Shown here piece by piece: positions 1-16,214 of a stretch of DNA of 64,000 nucleotides. Location of the stretch: NCBI RefSeq assembly GCF_036320965.1, contig NC_092238.1, positions 57,762,609 to 57,826,608 on the forward strand, in the 5' to 3' direction. The notes below the pieces were generated by a model that saw nothing but the letters and a program-made list of their open reading frames with translations, was not told where the DNA came from and made no database searches. Position 1 is the first letter of the stretch; each line of letters opens with the position of its first letter. This DNA comes from Panulirus ornatus (taxonomy: Eukaryota; Arthropoda; Malacostraca; Decapoda; Palinuridae). The position numbers and the translations under genes are program-made.

Positions 1-1076
<1,076 letters not shown>

Positions 1077-1108
<32 letters not shown>

Positions 1109-1140
1109 GTAGATATATATATGTAGATATATATATATTT
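1077..1140. repeat. (TA)n microsatellite with TACA/TAGA interruptions
   Basis: About 60 bp of TA repeat separating the SINE-like copy from the T-rich 3' end of LINE copy 2. Confidence 0.95.
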
Positions 1141-2998
1141 TTTTTTTTATTATTATACTTTGCCGCTGTCTCCCGCGTTTGCGAGGTAGCGCAAGGAAAC
1201 AGACGAAAGAAATGGCCCAACCCCCCCTTACACATGTATATACATACGTCCACACACGCAAATATACATACCTACACAGCTTTCCATGGCTTACCCCAGA
1301 CGTTTCACAAGCCTTGATTCAATCCACTGACAGCACGTCAACCCCGGTATACCACATCGCTCCAATTCACTCTATTCCTTGCCCTCCTTTCACCCTCCTG
1401 CATGTTCAAGTCCCGATCACACAAAATCTTTTTCACTCCATCTTTTCACCTCCAATTTGGTCTCCCTCTTTTCCTTGTTCCCTCCACCTCCGACACATAT
1501 ATCCTCTTGGTCAATCTTTCCTCACTCATCCTCTCCAGGTGCCCAAACCACTTCAAAACACCCTCTTCTGCTCTCTCAACCACGCTCTTTTTATTTCCAC
1601 ACATTTCTCTTACCCTTACGTTACTCACTCGATCAAACCACCTCACACCACACATTGTCCTCAAACATCTCATTTCCAGCACATCCATACTCCTGCGAAC
1701 AACTCTATCCATAGCCTACGCCTCGCAACCATACAACATTGTTGGAACCACTATTCCTTCATACATACCCATTTTTGCTTTCCGAGATAATGTTCTCGAC
1801 TTCCACACATTCTTCAAGGCCCCAGAATTTTCGCCCCCTCCCCCACCCTATGATCCACTTCCGCTTCCATGGTTCCATCCGCTGCCAGATCCCCTCCCAG
1901 ATATCTAAAACACTTCACTTCCTCCAGTTTTTCTCCATTCAAACTCACCTCCCAATTGACTTGACCCTCAACCCTACTGTACCTAATAACCTTGCTCTTA
2001 TTCACATTTACTCTTAACTTTCTTCTTCCACACACTTTACCAAACTCAGTCACCAGCTTCTGCAGTTTCTCACATGAATCCGCCACCAGCGCTGTATCAT
2101 CAGCGAACAACAACTGACTCACTTCCCAAGCTCTCTCATCCCCAACAGACTTCATACTTGCCCCTCTTTCCAAGACTCTTGCATTTACCTCCCTAACAAC
2201 CCCAACCATAAACAAATTAAACAACCATGGAGACATCACCCACCCTTGCCGCAAACCTACATTCACTGAGAACCAATCACTTTCCTCTCTTCCTACACGT
2301 ACACATGCCTTACATCCTCGATAAAAACTTTTCACTGCTTCTAACAGCTTGCCTCCTACACCATATATTCTTAATACCTTCCACAGATCATCTCTATCAA
2401 CTCTATCATATGCCTTCTCCAGATCCATAAATGCTACATACAAATCCATTTGCTTTTCTAAGTATTTCTCACATACATTCTTCAAAGCAAACACCTGATC
2501 CACACATCCTCTACCACTTCTGAAACCACACTGCTCTTCCCCAATCTGATGCTCTGTACATGCCTTCACCCTCTCAATCAATACCCTCCCATATAATTTA
2601 CCAGGAATACTCAACAAACTTATACCTCTGTAATTTGAGCACTCACTCTTATCCCCTTTGCCTTTGTACAATGGCACTATGCACGCATTCCGCCAATCCT
2701 CAGGCACCTCACCATGAGTCATACATACATTAAATAACCTTACCAACCAGTCAACAATACAGTCACCCCCTTTTTTAATAAATTCCACTGCAATACCATC
2801 CAAACCTGCTGCCTTGCCGGCTTTCATCTTCCGCAAAGCTTTTACTACCTCTTCTCTGTTTACCAAATCATTTTCCCTAACCCTCTCACTTTGCACACCA
2901 CCTCGACCCAAACACCCTATATCTGCCACTCTGTCATCAGACACATTCAACAAACCTTCAAAATACTCATTCCATCTCCTTCTCACATCACCACTACT
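1141..2998 (-). mobile_element. LINE copy 2: 5'-truncated, short-3'UTR subfamily
   Basis: This antisense LINE starts with its poly(T)/TTATTATTATACTTTG 3' end at 1141, followed by the conserved tail hairpin (CGCTGTCTCCCGCG ... GAGGTAGCG). Its 3'UTR has the short form, in which the sense strand reads AAAGCTGTGTAGGTATG with about 270 bp missing. Coding sequence runs from about 1340 to 2998 and stops just upstream of the GDVRRRWNEYFEGLLN linker, where the tail of the next LINE begins. The C-terminal piece (1446-1712) ends at a Trp-to-stop change in the NWRWKDG motif, and a one-base loss near 1823 separates it from the RT frame. It is therefore a pseudogene, although the RT part is open. Confidence 0.93.
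1814..2986 (-). CDS. LINE reverse transcriptase fragment (copy 2), 390 aa
   Basis: Open frame covering the reverse transcriptase of LINE copy 2. In order it shows AGLDGIAVEFIKKG (finger region), [50 protein letters not shown] (motif A, catalytic Asp), [16 protein letters not shown] (motif B, with Trp where other copies have Cys) and [13 protein letters not shown] (motif C, two catalytic Asp). The endonuclease is absent because the copy is 5'-truncated, and the C-terminus is lost to a frameshift. The first Met is only the first one available in a truncated copy. Family knowledge: such enzymes copy their own RNA at a nicked target. Confidence 0.85.
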   Translation of the reverse strand: MRRRWNEYFEGLLNVSDDRVADIGCLGRGGVQSERVRENDLVNREEVVKALRKMKAGKAAGLDGIAVEFIKKGGDCIVDWLVRLFNVCMTHGEVPEDWRNACIVPLYKGKGDKSECSNYRGISLLSIPGKLYGRVLIERVKACTEHQIGEEQCGFRSGRGCVDQVFALKNVCEKYLEKQMDLYVAFMDLEKAYDRVDRDDLWKVLRIYGVGGKLLEAVKSFYRGCKACVRVGREESDWFSVNVGLRQGWVMSPWLFNLFMVGVVREVNARVLERGASMKSVGDERAWEVSQLLFADDTALVADSCEKLQKLVTEFGKVCGRRKLRVNVNKSKVIRYSRVEGQVNWEVSLNGEKLEEVKCFRYLGGDLAADGTMEAEVDHRVGEGAKILGP

Positions 2999-4582
<1,584 letters not shown>

Positions 4583-4584
<2 letters not shown>

Positions 4585-7500
4585 TATATATACTTTGTCT
4601 TTGTCGCTGTTTCCCTTAGCGAGGTAGCGCAAAGAAACAGACGAAAGAATGACACAACCCACTCACATACACATGCATATACATACACGTCCACACACGT
4701 ACATATACATACCTATACATCACAACATATACATGCATATATACACACACAGACATATACATATATACACGTGTACATAATTCATAATGTCTGCCATTAT
4801 TCATTCCCGTCGCCACCCCGCCGTGCATGAAATGACAACCCCATCCCCGTGCATGTGCGCTAGGTAGCACTGGAAAGAGACAACAAATGCCACATTCGTT
4901 CACACTCATTCTCTAGCTGTCATGCATAATGCACCGAAACCAGAGTTTCCTTTCCACATCCAGTCCCCAGACGCTTCACATGCCGTGGAAAAATCTATTG
5001 ACAGCTAGTCGATCCCGGTGTACCATATCGTTCCTATTCACTCTATTCCTTGCACGCCTTTCACCCTCCTGCATGTTCAGGCCCCGATCACTCAAAATCC
5101 TTTTCACTCCATCTTTCCACCTCCAATTTGGTGTCCCACTTCTCCTCGTTCCCTCCACCTTTGACACATATATCCTCTTTGTCAAATCCTTCCTCGCTGA
5201 TTCTGTCTATATGACCTAATGATTTCAAAACACCCTCTTCTGGTCTCTCACCCACACTCTTTTTATCACCATCTCTCTTACCCTTTCAGTACTTACTCGA
5301 TCAAACCACCTCACACCACATATCATCCTCAGACATCTAATTTCCAGCACATCCACCCTCTTCTGTACAACTCTATCTATAGCCCATGCCTTGTAACCAT
5401 ATAACATTGTCGGAACCACTATTCCATCAAACATACCCATTTTTGCTTTCCTACATAACGTTCTCGCCTTCCACACATTTTTCAGTGCTTCCAGAACTTT
5501 CTCCCCCTCCCCCACCGTATGATTCACTTCCGATTCCATGGTTCCATCCGCTGCCAAATCCACTCCCATATATCTAAAACACTTCACTTCCACCAGATTT
5601 TCTCCATTCATACTTACCTCCCAACTGACTTGTCCCTTAGCCCTACTGTACCTGATAACCTTTCTCTTATTCACATTTACTCTCAGTTTTCTTCTTTCAC
5701 ACCCTTTACCAAACTCAGTTTCCAGCTTGTGCAGTTTCTCACCAGAATAAACCACAAGCACTACATCATCAGCGAACAAGAATTGACTCACTTCCCAAGC
5801 TCTCTCATCCACAGCAAACTGCATACTTGCCCCTTTCTCAAAAACTCTTGCATTCACCTCTCTAACAACCATATCCATAAACAAATTAAACAACCATAAA
5901 GACATCACACACCCCTGCCGGAAACCGACGTTCACTGAGAACCAATCACTTTCCTCCCTTCCTTCTCGTACACATGCCTTACATCCTCGATAAAAACTTT
6001 TCACTGCTTCTAGCAACTTGCCTCACACACCATATATTCTTAAAACCCTCCACAGAGCATCTCTATTAATTATATCATATGCCTTCTCCAGATACATAAA
6101 TGCTACCTACATAAAATTCCATTTGCTTTTCTAAGTATTTCTAACATACATTCTTCAAAGCAATCACCTGATCAACACATCCTCTACCACTTCTGAAACC
6201 ACACTGCTCTTCCCCAATCTGATGCTCTGTACATCCCCTCACCCTCTCAATCAATACCTTCCCATATAATTTCCTAGAATACTCAACAAACTTATACCTC
6301 TGTAATTTGTGATCTTACCTTTATCCCCTTTGCCTTTGTACAATGGCACTTTGCAAGCATTCTGCCAATTCTCCGGTACCTCACCATGAGTCATACATAC
6401 ATCAAATAACCTTACCAACCAGTCAACAAATCAGACACCCCCTTTTTTAATAAATTTCACTGGAAAACCCTCCAAACCCGTCGCCTTGCCGGCTATCATC
6501 TTCCGCATAGATTTTACCAGGTCTTCTCTGTTTACCCATTCATTCTTCCTAACCCTCTCACTTTGCCCACCAACTCTTCAAAAACACCCTATATCTGCCA
6601 CTTTATCATCTAACACATTCACAAACCTTCGAAATTCTCACTCCATCTTCTCACTTCACCTCTACTTGTTTTCACCTTCACATTTGCCCCCTTCACTGAT
6701 GTTCCTATTTGTTCCCATGTCTTACGCATCTTATTTACCTCCTTCCAAAACACCTTTTATTCTCATAAAATTTAATGATACTCTCTCACCCCAACTCTCA
6801 TTTGCCATCTTTTTCACCTCTTGCACCTTTCTCTTGACCTCCTGTCTCTTTCTTTGGTACATCTCCCAATTATTTGCATTATTTCCTACAAAAATCGTCC
6901 AAATGCCTCTCTCTTCTCTTTCACTAATAATCTTACCTCGACCCACCATTCACTACCCTTTCTAATCTGCCCAACTCCCATGCTTCTCATGCCACAATCA
7001 TCTTCAGCGCAAGCCACTCCTTTACTTCCTTTGTTCTCATCTTTTTCCATTCTGTACTCAGTCTCTCCTGGTACTTCCTCGCACAAGGTTCCTTTCCAAG
7101 CTTACTTACTCTCACCATTCCCTTCACCCCACCAATTTCTCTTCTTTTCTGGAAACCTCTACAGATCTTCACCTTCGCCTCCACATGATAATGATCAGAC
7201 ATCCCTCCAGTAACACCTCTCAGCTCATTAACATCCAAAAGTCTCTCTTTCACGCGCCTATCAATTAACACGTAATCCAATAACGCTCTCTGGCCATCTC
7301 TCTTACTTACATACGTATACTTATGTATATATCTCTTTTTAAACTAGTTATTCCTAATCACCAGTCCTTTTTCAGCGCACAAGTCAACAAACTCTTCACC
7401 ATTTCCATTTACAACACTGAACACCCCATGTATACCAATAATTCCCTCAACTGCCACATTGCTCACCTTTGCATTCAAATCACCCATCACTATAACCCAG

Positions 7501-7742
7501 TCTTGTGAATCAAAACCACTAACACACTCATTCAGCTGCTCCCAAAACAGTTTCCTCTCATGATCTTTCTTTTCATGCTCAGGTGCATATGCGCCAATAA
7601 TCACCCATCTTTCTTCATGTACTTTCAGTTTTCCCCATATCAATGTGGAGTCTACTTTTTTACACTCTATCACATACTCCCACCACTCCTGTTTCAGGAG
7701 TAGTGCTACTTCCCTTGCTCTTGTCCTCTCACCAACCCCGTC
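4583..7742 (-). mobile_element. LINE copy 4: near full-length, decayed, with endonuclease
   Basis: This 3.2-kb antisense copy lacks only the 5'UTR and the first part of the endonuclease. From the right: endonuclease remnant (7344-7673) with IIGAYAPEHEKKDHE and VIVMGDLNAKVSNVAV (the GD-N motif of APE nucleases); TGGMSDHYHVEAK (SDH motif) at about 7180-7210; basic linker (6731-6949, 6987-7280); RT (5225-6016 and upstream broken pieces) with GFRQGCVMSLWLF and FLFADDVVLVV; C-terminal piece (4976-5185); long 3'UTR; and tail at 4583-4640. Frameshifts separate nearly every block. The motif C context and the loss of MSPW suggest an old, inactive copy. Confidence 0.9.
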
Positions 7743-7775
7743 TTTATATCTGTATATATTTGATCTCCCCTTTTT

Positions 7776-7972
7776 CCAAGACTCTTGGCTCTACCTGCCT
7801 CATAACCCTATAAATAATCATATTAAACAAACATGATTACATTACACACCCCTGCCGGAGACCAACGTTCATTGAGATCCATTGACTCTCCTATTATTTC
7901 TTATGCACACCTTATACACTTGATAAGATCTTTTTACTGTTTCTAGCAACCTATCCCCCATACCATATGAGT
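7776..7972 (-). mobile_element. LINE-related reverse transcriptase fragment, diverged
   Basis: About 200 bp that on the minus strand aligns with the [23 protein letters not shown] ... LRQGCVMS stretch of the main LINE (here YGMGDRLLETVKRSYQVYK followed by a broken motif B). It is more divergent than the other copies, has stop codons, and is separated from copy 4 by about 30 bp of unrelated sequence. It could be an old copy of the same family or a sister family. Confidence 0.65.
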
Positions 7973-7979
7973 TTGCACG

Positions 7980-9170
7980 AACATTTACGTAGGTAATAAC
8001 AAGAGCTCTCCTCTTGTCACCTGCATGGAACTTTGCATGACTTTCCGTAGGAACGCTTGATCTTCAGCTGAGACACTTCATAGGTTGTGCGTTTGGATGT
8101 CCACAATAGAGAGAGACGTTGATTTTCTTCACGTCATCCAGTGTAACTGTGGTCTTCATCAGGATTAAATGCCAATTGGTTTGTGGCTCCACGTTTTTGA
8201 CTGGTAGACCGCCTGTTTAAAATGGGTGTACCAGGCATCCTGCGTTCGGGGAACCCTTTCCAAATCATTACCCTTTTGGCTAAATATGTTCACGTGCTGG
8301 ATGTTAACTATCGCAGCATCTAAAGTTGTATCATAGAGGTAACACAAGAAGTCTTCAGTCACATGTAGTTCATCTTTCGATAAATACTGGAGGGACTATG
8401 GCATACATTTGCAAGTGCCTTCTCTACTTTAGGATATATCCTCCCTGTTGTCAGCCAAAGTCTTTTGTATTTCATTCTCAATCCGGTGGTGGTGTCACAT
8501 CCTGTCAGAGCGTGTAACATGGTTAAGCCAGCGCGTCTTTCCGGAACTAGTTGCTCAATAAGAACCTTAACGCAGCAGAATCGATGATTTGCAACACTCC
8601 CACATGCAACCCAGAGATTGACTGCAGGATTTTACAAGAGTGAACACCGGAGCCGCGCCGTGATATAGAGTGTTGAATCAGTGTCTCTCGTTCAGCCTTG
8701 GAGGGTTCAAGAGTCTGAAGTTTATGTATCAATCGATGACTATTCTTGTATCTGCTTCCTCGTAGTTTTACACATCCAATGCTTCATTTGCAGACCCTCT
8801 GTGTAGGAGACGGTCATTTGATGTTATAGAAAATTTCTCACTGTCGGAACAGTGGGGATGCTTAACGCCTTAGTCGCAAGGAAAAACTTAGAAAGTTCTC
8901 TTTTGTTCGACAATTCTATAAGAAACTGGCTCTACTTGCTTAAACCATTATGAAGTTTTGTTCGTGCTTTCCCACCTGCGTCCATAGCCCACTTGGTTCT
9001 TGTTGTCCCTTTGATAGTCTTTTCAAAGTATTTGTCTCATACGATGTCAGTTCGAGTGCTTTATTTTAGTTTGTATCGTTGGCTTGGACGACGTATATTG
9101 TGAGTGTGAGAACATCAGTAATTCCTGTACCATAGTTGGAAGTTGGTGTATCACTGCTCTCCCCTCCTTT
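7980..9170 (-). pseudogene. Pseudogene of the multicopy EEADTRI / ALTGCDTT uncharacterised protein family
   Basis: Joining frames by eye on the minus strand gives landmarks in the right order for a large invertebrate family of unknown function that I know only from its motifs. These are KYFEKTIKGTTRTK near 9000; NKRELSKF near 8890-8910; YEEADTRIVID at about 8735-8767 (a stop sits two codons upstream); HALTGCDTTTGLRMKYK at about 8470-8525; and DLERVPRTQDAWYTHFKQAVYQ at about 8190-8260. Several stops and at least two frameshifts break it; the longest intact piece is 8165-8362. The family is often present in many copies, so it may be transposon-derived, but I cannot name the element. Function unknown. 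Confidence 0.55.
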
Positions 9171-9299
9171 AAATACTTTACTGCTTCCTAAATGATGCAT
9201 TGGTAGGGTTCAGCCTCGCTGCGAGTTATTTCGTCGCAGTAGGTGGGATAGCAAAGTCAGACTCGAGTGAATGAAGCACTTTCTTTGCAGCTTGTTCAG
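9171..9299. other. Unassigned spacer between two fossil elements
   Basis: Short AT/GC-balanced stretch between the EEADTRI pseudogene and the CR1-like remnant. I see no motif or repeat unit in it. Confidence 0.5.
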
Positions 9300-9760
9300 A
9301 TAGAGAAAGAAAGAAATAAGCTGCTGGAGTATGTGTGTGAGAGGGATTTAGGACTCGACATCGTGCCTAACCTGCCGCCAGTATCCCACCTATGAAGAGC
9401 TGTAAGGAACGCAGACTTTCTAATAGCAAATTTCATAATTGCAATGAAGTGCTCAGATAAGGAAATATTCAGCAAATTGTACATACCATATTTTAGGCCA
9501 AACTAGAAAAAAAATTTCATTGCTATTAGAAAAGGATAAAGAGCCACTACAGCAAGTTCAGAGGAAAGAAACAAAGGCAATACGAGAACTATGAGTTAAA
9601 GTGAGGTAGGAGACCATAACTATGACCAACATGGAAAAGGTAAAACTTAGGGATGACTACATCGCATCCTTTAGGTCTTGACATAAGCTCATTAATGCCA
9701 ACAGTGAAACGTTCTGCGGAAAATTTAGGGACAAGAGACAAAGCGATATATTTATTTGGA
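9300..9760 (+). pseudogene. Fossil of a CR1/jockey-like LINE reverse transcriptase tail
   Basis: Plus-strand conceptual translation gives EYVCERDLGLDIV (about 9329-9367), SDKEIFSKLYIPYFRPN (about 9453-9510), QQVQRKETKAIREL (about 9550-9592) and then KLRDDYIASF (about 9643-9672). This order matches the well-known C-terminal end of CR1/jockey-type reverse transcriptases (ERDLGV, K-LY-LVRP-LEY, L-VQRRATK, RLRGDLI-F). Stops and frameshifts show it is dead. It is unrelated to the main LINE of this window. The assignment rests on short motifs only. Confidence 0.45.
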
Positions 9761-11560
<1,800 letters not shown>

Positions 11561-12096
11561 TAGTGTCTGACCCACTTTTGTTTAAAGAATTATATGAAAA
11601 TCATGTATGAGGTCAGGGTAGAAGAGCAAGAGTAAAACAGTCTTGTGACAAAAGTCAAACTTTGATAAAAACAACAATTAAAAAAGGGCCCACGGTACGG
11701 AGGGAGTTGTGTAAACGAAACGAGCAAGCTCATCAGAAACTTTGTCGAGCAAGCAAAGTATCCAAGCAAAGCGCTTGACAAGTTTAAATGTTCTGGAGAA
11801 TCTCCTCAGAGACTGCCGGGTAAAACAGGAGATTTTTACCTTATATTACTGGGGACCATGTCGGTGTTTGCTCAGTGGTGATATCTGTTGAGTAAAGGTT
11901 TTATAAAGTACAAGGAGGGTACAGGAATTACCTTGAATGAGTAGTAGCCTGGCTTTATCATTCATCCCAGGTGATACATATAAATCTATCTACATTTATT
12001 GAGATAAAAAGAATATATGAAGGTAATCTATGACGGAATGCATGGTCACTCAATGAAAAATAAGGTACCGTGTCATGATTTTACACATAAACATAC
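11561..12096. other. Unassigned, apparently low-copy sequence
   Basis: About 535 bp between microsatellites in which I recognise no domain on either strand, no copy elsewhere in the window and no ORF above 65 codons. Confidence 0.5.
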
Positions 12097-12625
<529 letters not shown>

Positions 12626-13870
12626 AGGAATTGATAAGTGAGTCAGTTGTTGTTCGCTGATGAGACAGCGCTGGTGGCTGATTCGGGTGAGAAACTACAG
12701 AAGTTCTTGATTGAGTTTGGTAAACTTTGAGAAAAAAATCTGAGAATAAATGTGAATAAGAGCAAGGTTATTAGGTTCGATAGGAGTGAGGGACAAGGTA
12801 ATTGGGAGGTACGTTTGAATGGAGAAAGACTGGAGGAAGTGAAGTATTTTAGATAACTGGGAGTGGACTTAGCAGCAGATGGAACCATGGAAGTGGAAGT
12901 GAATCACTGTTTGGAGAGGGGGGGCAAAGATTCTGGGAGTGTTGAAGAATGTGTGGAAGGCGAAAAGGTTATCATGGAGAGCAAAAATGGGTATGTTTGA
13001 AGGAATAGTGGTTCCAACAATGTTATATGGTTGCGAGGCGTGGTCAATAGATAGGGTTGTGCAGAGGTGGGTTGAAGTGTTAGAAATGAAATGTCTGAGG
13101 GCAATATGTGGCGTGAGATGGTTTGATCGAGTATGTAATGATAGGGTAGGATAGATGTGTGGTTATAAAAAGAGTGTGGATGAGAGCGCAGAAGAGGGTG
13201 TGTTGAGGTGATTTGGTCACATGGAGAGAATGTGTGAGGAGAAATTGACAAAGGAGATGTATGTGTCAGAGGTGGAGGGAATAAGGATAAGAGGGAGAAC
13301 AAATTGGACGTGGAAGGCTGGAGTGTAATAGATTTTGAGCGATCGGAGACTGATAATACAGGAGTGTGAAAGGCGTGCAAGGAATGGAGTAAATTGGAAT
13401 GATGTGGTATACCGGGATGGACGTGCTGTCACTGGATTGAGCCAGGATATGTGAAGCGACTGAGGTAAACCATTGAGAGTTTTGTGCGGCCTGGATGTAG
13501 AAAGGGAGCTATGGTTTCGGTCGATATATTATACATGACAGCTAGAGGCTGATTGTGAACGAATGTGGCCATTCTTGACTTTTCCTAGCACTACCTCTAG
13601 GATCGGTGGAGTGTGGACCGCTGTTTCATGTGTGGCGGGGTGGTGATGAGAAAAGATGAAGGCAGCAAGTATGAATATGTGCATGTGTATATATGTTTAT
13701 GTCTGTGTATGTATATGTATGTATACGTCGAAATGTAAAGGTATGTATATGTGTATGTGTGGGCGGTTATGTATGTACATGTGTATGTGGGTTGGTTGAG
13801 CCATTCTCTCGTCTATTTCCTTGCGCTACTTCGCTAACATGGGATACGGTGATTAAGCATAATAAAATGA
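12626..13870 (+). mobile_element. LINE copy 6: 5'-truncated, heavily decayed
   Basis: Sense copy that starts just before motif C (QLLFADETALVADSGE, with Glu in place of the second catalytic Asp). It runs through the C-terminal region (open piece 12939-13154 with [14 protein letters not shown] and CGVRWFDRV) and a long 3'UTR to the tail at about 13840-13870 (ACATGGGATACGGTGATTAAGC, a corrupted hairpin). Multiple stops are present. Its tail faces the tail of the next, antisense fragment. Confidence 0.9.
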
Positions 13871-13880
13871 TTATAATTCA

Positions 13881-15194
<1,314 letters not shown>

Positions 15195-15284
<90 letters not shown>
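15195..15284. repeat. (TA)n microsatellite
   Basis: TA tract joining the 5'-truncated end of LINE copy 7 to a plus-strand LINE 3' fragment that starts at CCGGGGTCGACGTG. Confidence 0.98.
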
Positions 15285-15286
<2 letters not shown>

Positions 15287-15352
15287 GGGGTCGACGTGCT
15301 GTCAATGGATTGAATCAGGGCATGTGAAGCGTCTGAGGTAAACCATGGAAAG
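15285..15352 (+). mobile_element. LINE 3'UTR fragment cut by an assembly gap
   Basis: Sense sequence covering the end of the ORF and the start of the 3'UTR (GACGTGCTGTCAATGG to AAACCATGGAAAG). It then runs into 100 N. After the gap the element coordinates restart further upstream, so two different copies are separated by the gap. Confidence 0.85.
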
Positions 15353-15452
15353 NNNNNNNNNNNNNNNNNNNNNNNNNNNNNNNNNNNNNNNNNNNNNNNN
15401 NNNNNNNNNNNNNNNNNNNNNNNNNNNNNNNNNNNNNNNNNNNNNNNNNNNN
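15353..15452. other. Assembly gap (100 N)
   Basis: Exactly 100 undetermined bases, a conventional placeholder for a gap of unknown length. Confidence 0.99.
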
Positions 15453-15956
15453 GGAGGGCAAGGAATTGAGTGAATTGGATCGATGTGGTATACCGGGGTT
15501 GCCGTGCTGTCAGTGGATTGAATCAGCGCATGTGAAGCATCTGGGGTAAACCATGGAAAGCTGTGTAGGGCCTTGATGTGGAAAGGGAGCTGTGGTTTCG
15601 GGCATTATTGTATGACAGCTACAGACTGAGTTTGAACGAATGGGGCCTTTGTTGCCTTTTCCTAGCGCTACCTCGCACACATTATGGGGGAGTGGGTGGT
15701 ATTCCATGTGTGGCGGGGTGGCGATGGGAAAGAATAAAGGCAGACGGTGTGAATTGTGTGTATGGGTATATATGTATGTGTCTGTGTGTGTATATATATA
15801 TGTGAACATTAAGATGTATAGGTATGTATATTTGCGTGTGTGGACGTGTATGTATATACATGTGTATGTGGGTGGTTTGGGCCATTTCTTTCGTCTGTTT
15901 CCTTGCGCTACCTCGCAAACGCGGGAGACAGCGACAAAGCAAAATATATAATAAAT
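15453..15956 (+). mobile_element. LINE copy 8: 3' end with long 3'UTR
   Basis: Sense 3' end: last codons of the ORF, then the complete long 3'UTR including the TTTCCTAGCGCTACCTCGC block (about 15658-15677) and the second, terminal CTTGCGCTACCTCGC hairpin (about 15902-15940), then AAAATATATAATAAATAAAA. Confidence 0.92.
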
Positions 15957-16124
15957 AAAATGAAATGTATAGTTATGTATATGTGCGTTTGTGGATATGT
16001 ATATTTTTACATGTGTATGTGGATGAGTATCTTTATATATGTGTATGTGGATGGGTTAGGCCATTCTTGCATCTGTTTCCTTGCGCTACTCCGCTAACGC
16101 GGGAGACAGCGACAAAGTGTAATA
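15957..16124 (+). mobile_element. LINE 3'-tail fragment in tandem with copy 8
   Basis: A second partial 3'UTR in the same orientation directly follows copy 8. It starts at GTATAGTTATGTATATGTGCG and ends in the terminal hairpin (CTACTCCGCTAACGCGGGAG) and GACAAAGTGTAATAATA. It contains a small internal duplication of the TGTGTATGTGGATG unit. Confidence 0.85.

Positions 16125-16200
<76 letters not shown>
16125..16200. repeat. (TA)n microsatellite
   Basis: TA tract at which two LINE 3' ends meet tail-to-tail (plus strand on the left, minus strand on the right). Confidence 0.98.

Positions 16201-16214
<14 letters not shown>

Noticed and set aside
11561..12096. Possible gene or exon in the low-copy stretch
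   Set aside because: No frame above 65 codons, no domain, and no convincing pair of splice sites enclosing an open frame.
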